Source: an uncultured bacterium (GTDB taxonomy: Bacteria; Verrucomicrobiota; Kiritimatiellia; RFP12; UBA1067). From it: 7,595 nucleotides of DNA. Made by a program: the position numbers and the translations under genes. Positions 1 to 6,625 of the stretch are shown here, one piece after another. Location of the stretch: assembly GCA_902779075.1 (NCBI GenBank), contig CACZAK010000260.1, forward strand, positions 1 to 7,595, given 5' to 3'. Each line of letters opens with the position of its first letter. Within the stretch, counting starts at the first letter, position 1. Under the pieces are notes generated by a model. It saw nothing but the letters and a program-made list of their open reading frames with translations, ran no database searches and was not told the origin of the DNA.

Positions 1-105
1 CCACGCGGCGCTTTGGATTTCGACCTCCTCGATGGAGGCGAGCTTGTTGGGGGAGACGTCGTCTATCTCAATCAGGACGTACCGCGTGCGGGCGGGGAGT
101 CGCAT
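1..105 (-). pseudogene. Coding-like fragment running off the left edge, possible C-terminal scrap of a carbohydrate-active protein
   Basis: On the minus strand 35 codons are open from an ATG at 105 to the window edge. About 29 of 34 codons after the ATG end in G or C, as in the neighbouring genes, so this is probably real coding sequence. The peptide contains RYVLIEIDDVSPNKLASIEE, which reads like the last strands of a beta-sandwich or carbohydrate-binding domain rather than a protein start. There is no signal peptide. A TAA codon lies directly before the ATG in the same frame (106-108) and I see no convincing ribosome binding site. My preferred reading is the 3' remnant of a gene whose front part has been lost next to the divergent promoter at 129-163. 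A genuine small or cytoplasmic gene starting at 105 is the alternative. The true end lies outside the window and the family cannot be named. Confidence 0.4.
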
Positions 106-128
106 TTACTTTGGGAAGTGACCCCCAT

Positions 129-163
129 TTGCACTTGCAACGGACGATTGCATTTGGTATCAT
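129..163 (+). promoter_or_regulatory. Candidate sigma-70 promoter of the DUF6259 gene
   Basis: The hexamer TTGCAA at 135-140 and the hexamer TATCAT at 158-163 are separated by 17 bases, the ideal spacing for a housekeeping promoter. A second -35-like hexamer TTGCAC lies just upstream at 129-134. The region is clearly richer in A+T than the flanking genes. Transcription would start near base 170, leaving a leader of about 30 bases before the ATG at 199. No terminator-like or riboswitch-like fold is visible in so short a leader. Confidence 0.5.
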
Positions 164-184
164 ATTCCCGATAGAGAAAAAAAA

Positions 185-190
185 GAGAGG
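185..190 (+). promoter_or_regulatory. Ribosome binding site of the DUF6259 gene
   Basis: GAGAGG sits 8 bases before the ATG at 199, in a purine-rich run. It supports this start, which also gives a normal signal peptide immediately after the methionine. Confidence 0.6.
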
Positions 191-198
191 CAATTCAA

Positions 199-2307
199 AT
201 GAGAATAACTGTTTTTGCGCTATCTTCCATTGCCGCCGCGCTGCTTTCACCCGCAGCAGAAACCACCGTTCCCGTAGACGGCGTGCGAGTGGGCTTCACC
301 CTCGGTCTTGGCGAATGGCGTCCCGCGAAAAAAGCGAAATCGTCGGGAGGAACAGGCTCCGAGCGTGCGTTCGTGCCGACCGTCTCCGTGCCGCACGGCC
401 AAATGAAATCGCTTTCGGTATCCACCAATGGCAACGTGGTAACCGCCGTGTGGAAAGGCCACCCGCTCTGCGGAGACAGCTTCACCGTGACGGCGAAATT
501 GACGCTGCGTCCGGGTGGAGGATTCGAATACACGTCGTTCGACTACTCCGGCAACGAAAGCGAAAAGTACATACAATGGATCGTGTTCCCGGAGGTGGTC
601 GTTCCGCGCACGGAGAATACGGCGGTTTTCTGTCCGCGCTTCGCAGGCGACATCTCGCGTCCCGATTGGAAGAAAATGCACCGGGGGCAAATCGTCACCG
701 ACTCCGGCCCCGAGTTCCTCGTGTTCAACTGCATGGCGGCGCTGGAGGAGGGGGGCGTGTCGCACTTCCTCGACCAGCGAGGCGATGCACGTATGTACTG
801 TACGAAAATGCAGTCCACCATCGGAAGCGCTCCCAACACGCTCGTGCTGCGCAACCTCTGCCGCCAGCCTGTCACGGAAAAGACGGCCAAAGCGGGCGCA
901 CTGCCGTTTTCCGGCGTCTGCGCGCCGTACCGCGGCGGCTGGTACGAGGCGGCAAAGATGCACCGCGAATGGATGGAGACGACGCCGTGGTTCAAGAGAG
1001 CCGCCGCGCGCAACTTCTCCAAACTGCGCGAGATCGACCTCTGGATGTGGAGCCGCGGGAACATAGCCGTATCCGAGCCGCCCGTACACTGGTTCATGAA
1101 GGAGACAGGCCTAAAGGTAGGCCTCGACTGGTATTGGTGGCACAACGTTCCGTACGACACTGAATATCCGTTTTTCTGGCCGCCGCGCGACGGCGAAGCC
1201 GCGTTCCGCGCCGCCGTCAAACGCATGAAGGATCGCGGCGCGTTCGTGCAAGTCTACACGAACGGGATGGTGTGGGACGAAGACGACCCACGCTGGGCAG
1301 ATGGAGGACTCGAAAGCGCGGTCGTGCGCGACACGGGCAGAATCTTCGCTCACATATACAATCCATTCACAAAACACAGCCTGGCGAATGCCTGCGGCGA
1401 GGCGCCGAAGTTCCAGCGCAAGATGCGCGACCTTGAGCACAAGCTGGCATCGACGGGCCTGGACGGCGTATACATAGACATGATCAGTTGCGCCGCGCAC
1501 CACGCCTGTTTCAACCCGCGCCACAGGCACGCGCCCGGCGATTCGCGCGCGCTCGTAGAAGGTTACCGCCGCTACGTGGACGAAGTCCATGCGGACAATC
1601 CAGGCTTCCTGCTCTCCTCCGAGGCTACAAGCGAGACGTATCTGGACAAATTCGAATCGTTCATCATGCTCTACTCCAGCTGGGAACGAAATGGACTCGG
1701 CGTAATGCCGCTGAGCGAGCCGGTCCCCGCCGTCACCGTGATATACCGCGGCGCTTGTGCAATCTTCGGCTCCTTCGCCACGCCCGGCGGCATTCCGGGC
1801 TGGGATCCGCTGTGGGGAAAATGCACCGACCTGCCCGACGTGGAAAAACAGATCGCCAAATACCCGGACCAGTTCGCCGTCGAATTCGCGCGCGGAATCG
1901 TGTGGGGAGTGCAGCCGATGGTACACAACTTCGTCATGAGGGACGTCACGAATCCGCGCATCGCAAAAGACATCCAGTTCATGAAGGACTCCGCTAAATT
2001 CTACCACGACCACAAGGACCTCCTCTTCGACGGCGAGATGCTGAAGCCCGCGAAACTGACGTGCGCGACAAAGCGCACGGAGTTCCTCACAACGAGCAGC
2101 TACAAACGCCCACACGAAAGCGGCGTCGCCGTGCAGAAAGCGCTCCCGAGCGTGTTCCACTCCGAATGGCGAGCGAAAGACGGACGCAAGGCCGCCGTCC
2201 TCGTCAACTGGACGCTCGCCAAGCAAAAGTACTCGCTCGAGTTCGAGGGTGCAAAGTACGAAGGAACGCTTCCCGCCCGCGCATGGCGGGTAGTTGAAAA
2301 AAACTGA
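199..2307 (+). CDS. Secreted DUF6259-type protein, putative glycoside hydrolase with TIM-barrel-like core
   Basis: This 702-residue protein begins with a signal peptide (hydrophobic stretch at residues 3-17, likely cleavage after about residue 20, SPAA/ET), so it should act outside the cytoplasm. Residues about 25-260 look like an N-terminal beta-rich domain. Residues about 275-610 look like a (beta/alpha)8 hydrolase core: an aromatic segment WYWWHNVPYD at 311-320, the strand end QVYTNG at 351-356, GLDGVYID at 420-427, and LLSSEATSETYLD at 471-483. Asp427 (bases 1477-1479) and Glu475 (1621-1623) sit where retaining hydrolases of related barrel clans often carry catalytic acids, but that assignment is inference. 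A Cys/His-rich loop, CAAHHACFNPRHRH, follows at 431-444. The C-terminal 90 residues look like a small beta-sandwich. I assign DUF6259 from remembered family pattern and know of no proven substrate. The gene is monocistronic, has its own promoter and converges on the GH20 gene. The frame is intact. Confidence 0.78.
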   Translation: MRITVFALSSIAAALLSPAAETTVPVDGVRVGFTLGLGEWRPAKKAKSSGGTGSERAFVPTVSVPHGQMKSLSVSTNGNVVTAVWKGHPLCGDSFTVTAKLTLRPGGGFEYTSFDYSGNESEKYIQWIVFPEVVVPRTENTAVFCPRFAGDISRPDWKKMHRGQIVTDSGPEFLVFNCMAALEEGGVSHFLDQRGDARMYCTKMQSTIGSAPNTLVLRNLCRQPVTEKTAKAGALPFSGVCAPYRGGWYEAAKMHREWMETTPWFKRAAARNFSKLREIDLWMWSRGNIAVSEPPVHWFMKETGLKVGLDWYWWHNVPYDTEYPFFWPPRDGEAAFRAAVKRMKDRGAFVQVYTNGMVWDEDDPRWADGGLESAVVRDTGRIFAHIYNPFTKHSLANACGEAPKFQRKMRDLEHKLASTGLDGVYIDMISCAAHHACFNPRHRHAPGDSRALVEGYRRYVDEVHADNPGFLLSSEATSETYLDKFESFIMLYSSWERNGLGVMPLSEPVPAVTVIYRGACAIFGSFATPGGIPGWDPLWGKCTDLPDVEKQIAKYPDQFAVEFARGIVWGVQPMVHNFVMRDVTNPRIAKDIQFMKDSAKFYHDHKDLLFDGEMLKPAKLTCATKRTEFLTTSSYKRPHESGVAVQKALPSVFHSEWRAKDGRKAAVLVNWTLAKQKYSLEFEGAKYEGTLPARAWRVVEKN

Positions 2308-2414
2308 ACTATCCCACGCGCCACGCGCCCGTCCATCGCGGAGATCGTCGAGTGGCTATACGCCGTCATCGACGGAGGAGAGGCCGGGGCGCAGACTACG
2401 CCAAAAGTTCCATC
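2308..2414. other. Convergent intergenic gap with coding-like sequence and no clear terminator
   Basis: The gap separates the 3' ends of the DUF6259 gene and the GH20 gene. The plus frame that continues past the DUF6259 stop codon stays open through the whole gap, and from about 2326 to 2385 it has strong G/C third positions and reads plausibly as protein (PSIAEIVEWLYAVIDGG). The only inverted repeat I found is CCGTC-ATC-GACGG near 2362-2374, a 5-bp stem with no adjacent T tract, so it is not a convincing terminator. This may be a remnant of an older gene end or chance. Confidence 0.3.
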
Positions 2415-3995
2415 TTATTTCAGCGGGGCGCAGTTGACGTGCGCGGCTACGAGGCGGCGGCGATATTCCGCCGCACGCACGGAGAACTCCTTGAAGTCGC
2501 GCTTCGCCGGATCAGGATACGTCCAGAGGACTTCCGCAAGCGCGAACCCACGGGGCCAGATTTTCCATTCGAGGTCGAAGCGGCAGGAAGTGTGCGACGC
2601 CCAATTGCAGCACTGTCCGCCCATGACGTTTTTCCGCGCCCCAGCATCGACTCCGGCGAACGGATCGAACGTGTAAACGCGCTCCAAAGGCAGCTTCCCG
2701 CCGATGTAGAAGTAGGGATCCTCCGAAAGGCCCTGCCCGTAGTCGAAGTAGCAATGCGACATGGGACACTGGACGATCCCGTATCCTTTGTTCGCCGCAC
2801 GGGGACCCGCCCCCCACGTGCGCCAGCACATGCCCATAGTCGTCTTTGGAAGGAGCGACGAGAAGGAGTCGCCGCCTGCCTTCATGAAATCACCCCACTT
2901 CGTCCAAGACGACGACATGAATATCTCGTCCCATCCGATCGTGCGCTTCCCCTTCTTCGCGAGGTATTCCACGAAGTGGCGCGTCAGCCAGGGCTGAAGT
3001 TCCTCGACGCCTTTCAGCCCTTCTTTCTTGATTAACGCCTGGCACTTCGGACACGTAGTCCACGACTTGCGCGAACACTCGTCGCCGCCTATGTGGACCA
3101 CGTCGCCCGGGAACAGTCCGCACACGTAGTCCAGGACATCCTCCATGAACTTTATCGCCTTGGGATTCCCGACGCACATCACGCTGCTCAGTTCCAGGCT
3201 CTTCACTGGCTGGCGTCCGGCCTTGTGGATTTCCTCCGGATTGCAGCAGAGTTCCGGATACGCGCAGCCCGCGCATAGGAAGTGCCCGGGGAAGTCGATT
3301 TCGGGCACCACTTTAATGTGGCGCGCCTTCGCGTAGGCAAGGATTTCCCGCACGTCGTTCGCGGTGTAATGGAACGGACCAACCTTCTCGCCCATGGGAT
3401 GCAGCTCGCGCACGTTGCGCCCGCCCCACACGCCGCCCCGTTTGACGAGTTCCGGGTAGCCGGGGATCTCGAGCGTCCAGGATTCGGTATCGGTGAGATG
3501 CCAGTGGAACACGTTGAACTTGAACCACGACATCTGCTCTAGAAGGCGCATGACCGTGTCTTTGCCGAAGAAGTGGCGAGCGTCGTCTAGATGAACGCCT
3601 CGCCACTCGAACTGTGGACAGTCCCTGATTTCCAGGCACGGATATGCCTTGCACTTCGCCTTTGCGTCCCAGCGCCCAGAATGGAAAAGCGTCATATTCG
3701 CGTAGTACGCTCCCGCATCGTCTGAATGGCGTATCGTGATGCCGTTTGTGGTGATGGAAATCTCATAGCCCTCGCGAGGGATGCCGTCGACCTTCTCCAG
3801 CGTCGGCGGCTTCTCAGCCACATACTCGCCGCCCGTAACGCGCATCTCACGCGGCGCGGGGATGATCGTGGCCGTCTTGGGCGCAGCACCCCCCGCCGCC
3901 ATAATCGACAAGACCGCCGTCAAACCAACAACTGCCTGCGACAGCCCCTCCCTCGTCAACGCGAGATTCTGAAGCCTCGTCATTTGATGCATCAT
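2415..3995 (-). CDS. Secreted GH20 beta-N-acetylhexosaminidase
   Basis: This 526-residue enzyme should release terminal beta-linked GlcNAc or GalNAc by the substrate-assisted mechanism of family GH20. A longish N-region (about 20 residues) precedes a hydrophobic stretch at 21-38 ending in AAGGAAP, consistent with a signal peptide. Residues about 43-125 match the small alpha/beta domain that precedes the barrel (IIPAPREM, then AYYANMTL). The barrel starts at WRGVHLDDARHFF (131-143), with Arg140 as the expected substrate-binding arginine, then FHWHLTD at 163-169, and the diagnostic HIGGDE at 301-306. The catalytic pair is Asp305 (bases 3081-3083) and Glu306 (3078-3080). IGWDE (353-357), CWRTW (390-394), CYFDY (415-419) and PRGFALAEVLW (481-491) also match. 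The usual W-T-E motif reads W-A-S at 465-467. The protein has about 19 cysteines, many in family-typical spots such as CPKC. The start is supported by AAAAGGAG at 4001-4008, five bases upstream. It lies downstream of the DUF4838 gene on the same strand and is probably co-transcribed with it. Confidence 0.95.
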   Translation of the reverse strand: MMHQMTRLQNLALTREGLSQAVVGLTAVLSIMAAGGAAPKTATIIPAPREMRVTGGEYVAEKPPTLEKVDGIPREGYEISITTNGITIRHSDDAGAYYANMTLFHSGRWDAKAKCKAYPCLEIRDCPQFEWRGVHLDDARHFFGKDTVMRLLEQMSWFKFNVFHWHLTDTESWTLEIPGYPELVKRGGVWGGRNVRELHPMGEKVGPFHYTANDVREILAYAKARHIKVVPEIDFPGHFLCAGCAYPELCCNPEEIHKAGRQPVKSLELSSVMCVGNPKAIKFMEDVLDYVCGLFPGDVVHIGGDECSRKSWTTCPKCQALIKKEGLKGVEELQPWLTRHFVEYLAKKGKRTIGWDEIFMSSSWTKWGDFMKAGGDSFSSLLPKTTMGMCWRTWGAGPRAANKGYGIVQCPMSHCYFDYGQGLSEDPYFYIGGKLPLERVYTFDPFAGVDAGARKNVMGGQCCNWASHTSCRFDLEWKIWPRGFALAEVLWTYPDPAKRDFKEFSVRAAEYRRRLVAAHVNCAPLK

Positions 3996-4000
3996 GCCTG

Positions 4001-4008
4001 CTCCTTTT
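4001..4008 (-). promoter_or_regulatory. Ribosome binding site of the GH20 gene
   Basis: On the minus strand AAAAGGAG ends five bases before the ATG at 3995; a second in-frame ATG follows at 3992 with eight bases of spacing. Both are acceptable, so the start is certain only to within one codon. Confidence 0.75.
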
Positions 4009-4009
4009 T

Positions 4010-4105
4010 TCAGCGTACGATTAAGGTGAAGCCGGCAGTCTGCACGTCTATGACGGCGGTCTGCGCGGTGTCGTCCTGGCAGCTCAGCGCGTCCGTGCTG
4101 ACGAT
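4010..4105 (-). pseudogene. Coding-like tail between the DUF4838 stop and the GH20 start
   Basis: Past the DUF4838 stop at 4084-4086, a different minus-strand frame stays open to a TGA at 4010-4012. Over its last 30 codons nearly every third base is G or C, and the end reads TAVIDVQTAGFTLIVR, which looks like a protein C-terminus. In contrast the annotated DUF4838 end (AAQSSARTR) has weak coding character. The TGA at 4010 lies 14 bases before the GH20 ATG, directly adjoining its ribosome binding site, the usual spacing of genes in an operon. I infer that the tail is either the true end of the DUF4838 gene displaced by a small frameshift near 4100, or the remnant of another gene's end. It has no start of its own. 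Confidence 0.4.
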
Positions 4106-6365
4106 TGCGCCGCGATCTCGATCTTGTCGAGGTACACGGCCTTTATCGAGCTTTTGCCGTCGGGACCAAACCGACCAGGCCCAAGCCAGAAATACTCGGC
4201 GCCGTCTGCGCGGGGCGTCCAAGTGGCTACATCGTACCAGACGTAGCCGCCGTCCTTCACCGCCTCCGTGCGCGGCTGGATCATGCGCGAGAGATGCTTG
4301 TCCACCGGATTGTATACACCTGCCCAGAACGCCTCGCCGCCGTCGCGCGCCTTCTCGACGCGGATGCGCGCGCGAACATTGTACTTCACGCCGGGCTTGA
4401 ACTCGACGCATCCCGCCGAGAAGCCCACGCACCATTCGAAATGGCTGTTGAAAAGCTTGAGGGCCTTGCCGTCCTCCGCAAGGGGATCGTCCACGCGCGC
4501 ACCCCACGTCCCTTCCTTGTGGAGGGTCATGTACTTGTCCTCGACCCTTCCAAGCTTGTCCGAAACGTATGTCACCGGTTTTCTGGCCACCAAGCCGCGC
4601 CAGGCGGCGAGGATGGCGTTGTGCCTGTGCCTTGACTCGGAGAGACTGATGTCCTTCGCCTCGTCCATGCGGTCGAGCATCGACTTAGCCAGCGCCTGCG
4701 TCCGGCGCAGCCTCGCCCCGTCGTCGACCGGCCCGCCGGTGACGAAACTGAAGAGCCTCTGCGCCTTGTTGCGCGTTTTTTCAAGGTGCAGGTAGTCAAA
4801 CGAGAACCTGGTCATGCGCACGTTGTACGAAATCGCCCGGTCGTCCTTGACGGCGGCCTCGGCCTTGTCCCAGACCGGCTTCGCCCATTCGACAAAGTCG
4901 CCGCCCAGCCCCCGGAACGCCTCGCTGCGCCAGATGCGCATCGGACCTTTCGCGGGCGACCACGCGCGCATGCGCCTATGGACTTCCTCGAAGTACTCGC
5001 GCACGAACGGCGCAGCCTTGCCATAGTATCCGGCGAAGAAATCGTCCAGAAGCGGCTCGATGGGCTGGTCCGGGTTCCACATGAACTTGGCGAGCAGCCA
5101 TGCCTTCAGCTCCGCGAACGCGCCGTGGCGTCCGCACTGGTCGCCCTGCTCGAATAGCTCCTTCACGTTGTTCTCGCGGAAGAACTTGATGTTGCCCTGA
5201 AGCGCGTAGACGTTCGGGAAAGGCAGCGCGAAGTCCTGGAACTCGGTCGTGTAGTCCCAGAGGTAGAGCTGGTCGGTCTGCGTCTTCCAGCCGTTGATGT
5301 CGGACATGAATCTGACATTCTCGCCGTACGGATTTTCCGGAATCGGGCGCGTGAAGTCGCACTCGATCGTGCAGAGGCACGGCATCACGTTGCGCCTGAG
5401 ACGCGTCTTCTTCGGCGGCTTGCGCGTGTACTGGTATGCGAGGGTCTCTATCACGGCGTTCGGGAACTCTTTCTCCACCGCCTCCGCGATCGCATTCACG
5501 AAGCGCACCATCGTGCCCGCGTGGCTTTCCTCTTCCTTGTCCACCGCGGCGCACTTCTCGCACTCGCAGAAGTTGTACCAGTCGTTCTGGCTGACGCCGT
5601 AGAACTTCGCGCCGGGATCCTTGCGGATGCGTTCGAGAACGTTGGACGTCACGATGCGCAGCACGTCGGGATTCGTAAGGCAGAGCTGCGTGCGCCCCCT
5701 GAGCCGCTTGCCCTTGACGAGGCTGTAGTATTCGGGATGCTTGTCGAAGTACACGCCCTGCGGCAGCAGCGCCTCGAACGTGTGGCAGCTGCCGAGGCCG
5801 CCGCCAAAACGAAAGTCGTCGCCGCCGTACTTCGCGTCCACCGTGCCGGTCGTGTGGTTGTAGCCGTTGACGCGAAGTCGCGCCGCGAAGTCGCGGTTGT
5901 TGTTCACGTCGTACCAGTACGATTCGCGCATGAGGAACGCGGGGTTCTGAGTATCGTCCAGGTCGCCCGGCACGGCGACGCGGTCCTTTTCCGGAATCAC
6001 GCTGTGCCAGGATGCGTACCAGCGGCATCCGGCGTACTTCTCGAGCACTTCGTCAGCCGGAATCCGTCGTCGCCAAGGCCGGAAGATATCTTTTCTATGA
6101 ACACGCCTTTGGCCGGCGCCGAAACGCCCGACTTGCGCGAAACGACATTCAACTTCGCGCCCGTCACCTTCTCCAGGAACGACTGCAACTCCTCGGCTGC
6201 GTACTTCTCCGTCGCGCCCGGATTTTCCGGCAGCACAATCGCCAATGACGGCGTCTTGCCGCGCACCGCAAGCTCGACAGGCTCCGCCGCAAAAGCCGCA
6301 CTGGCCGCGACCGCCGCCACAAACACGGCGCCCATTGCAACATTGGCACATTCCATCTTTTTCAT
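4084..6365 (-). pseudogene. DUF4838-family secreted protein gene, reading frame broken near its 5' end
   Basis: Two overlapping minus-strand frames make up one gene. The first (ATG at 6365) gives a signal peptide (MKKMECANVAMGAVFVAAVA, cleavage near AFA-AEP) and an N-terminal domain with the family-typical ATEKYAAEELQSFLEKVTGA, running to GDDGFRL near 6054. The second carries on from EVLEKYAGCRWYAS (6051) to the stop at 4084. Between GDDGF and EVLEKYAG, relatives normally have some 20-30 further residues, so a short out-of-frame deletion is likely. The body has the pattern I recall for DUF4838: RESYWYDVNNNRDF, HPEYYSLVKGKR, LCLTNPDV, and YGVSQNDWYNFCECEKC. Residues after about 600 look like a C-terminal carbohydrate-binding beta-sandwich ending at VYLDKIEI. 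The full product would be roughly 760 residues plus the missing part. The fold is thought to resemble glycoside hydrolases, but no reaction can be stated. It precedes GH20 and follows GH29 after a 260-base gap. A sequencing or assembly fault is the main alternative to a true pseudogene. Confidence 0.8.
6048..6066 (-). other. Frame-break junction inside the DUF4838 gene
   Basis: The upstream frame is coherent through GDDGF (codons down to 6060) and the downstream frame is coherent from EVLEKYAG (6051). The two frames differ by two bases. The sequence at the join is GACGGATTCCGGCTGACGAA on the minus strand. There is no homopolymer or slippery heptamer here, and the family segment expected between these motifs is absent, so programmed frameshifting is unlikely and a deletion is the simpler reading. 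Confidence 0.7.
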
Positions 6366-6390
6366 GACTTCGATTTCCGCCTTTCCTTTT

Positions 6391-6400
6391 TTACGCGTAA
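6391..6400. repeat. Perfect palindrome TTACGCGTAA, candidate operator
   Basis: This ten-base perfect palindrome lies between the CATAAT -10-like hexamer (6408-6413) and the ribosome binding region of the DUF4838 gene, about where transcription would begin. A repressor site is possible, but a ten-base palindrome can arise by chance. Confidence 0.25.
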
Positions 6401-6450
6401 TGCCTATATTATGCGAGGTAATTCATAAACCCCGCTTTCGTGGCGTTTGC

Positions 6451-6469
6451 GGTTCAAGCCCACTTGACC
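6451..6469. repeat. Imperfect inverted repeat GGTTCAAG-CCCA-CTTGACC
   Basis: The inner arms TCAAG and CTTGA pair perfectly around a four-base centre, and outer GG/CC extend it with one unpaired base. It sits about 40 bases upstream of the CATAAT hexamer, a position suited to an activator or repressor. No regulator gene is in the window. Confidence 0.3.
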
Positions 6470-6625
6470 TGAAAAGCACCGCATAACTGCAAAAACACAA
6501 TCGAGGCGTCCACGACAGTAAGTGTAGCAAAAATCCCGCCGCAGACACAAGTGTAAAATATGGCATGCTATTCTGGGGTTCATGAATCGCCACAGTAGCC
6601 TTTCATTTTCTCTTCCCCACAAACT

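Larger units (their letters stand above)
6366..6625 (-). promoter_or_regulatory. 260-base regulatory gap upstream of the DUF4838 gene
   Basis: This AT-richer gap holds no convincing gene. Read on the minus strand towards the DUF4838 ATG it contains: two copies of TACACTT (6520-6526 and 6549-6555), a weak promoter-like pair TTGTGT (6545-6550) and TACACT (6521-6526) 18 bases apart, an imperfect inverted repeat at 6451-6469, a -10-like CATAAT at 6408-6413 without a good -35, the perfect palindrome TTACGCGTAA at 6391-6400, and a purine-rich run AAAAGGAAAGGCGG at 6377-6390. That ribosome-binding run lies 11-14 bases from the ATG, further than usual. No hairpin with a T tract is visible after the fucosidase stop, so whether the fucosidase transcript ends here cannot be decided. 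A 72-codon open frame within the gap (6404-6622) has poor coding character. Confidence 0.45.

Noticed and set aside
1..174. Plus-strand open frame from the left edge to a TAG at 172-174
   Set aside because: Its third positions are mixed and it runs through the promoter of the DUF6259 gene; the minus strand over 1-105 has much stronger coding bias.
1107..1124. Two AGGCCT hexamers 12 bases apart
   Set aside because: They fall inside well-conserved coding sequence (GLKVGL) and are explained by codon choice.
111..1163. A 350-codon plus-strand open frame overlapping the DUF6259 gene
   Set aside because: It is arginine-rich, low in recognisable motifs and lies in a shifted frame of a gene with clear signal peptide and domain motifs; long shadow frames are expected in G+C-rich sequence.
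2362..2374. CCGTC-ATC-GACGG as a shared terminator of the two convergent genes
   Set aside because: The stem has only five pairs and no T tract follows on either strand.
4976..6028. A 350-codon minus-strand open frame within the DUF4838 gene
   Set aside because: Its product is an arginine/glutamine-rich shadow, whereas the overlapping frame carries the conserved DUF4838 motifs.
6048..6066. Programmed ribosomal frameshifting in the DUF4838 gene
   Set aside because: No slippery heptamer or stimulatory Shine-Dalgarno-like site is visible at the junction, and part of the family domain is missing, which frameshifting would not explain.
6441..6469. GGTTCAAGCC resembling the T arm of a tRNA
   Set aside because: The flanking bases do not form the T stem and no acceptor, D or anticodon arm can be placed around it.
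6404..6622. A 72-codon minus-strand open frame directly after the fucosidase
   Set aside because: It starts with TTG, is Cys-rich with unbiased third positions, and runs through the promoter-like elements; I treat it as non-coding.
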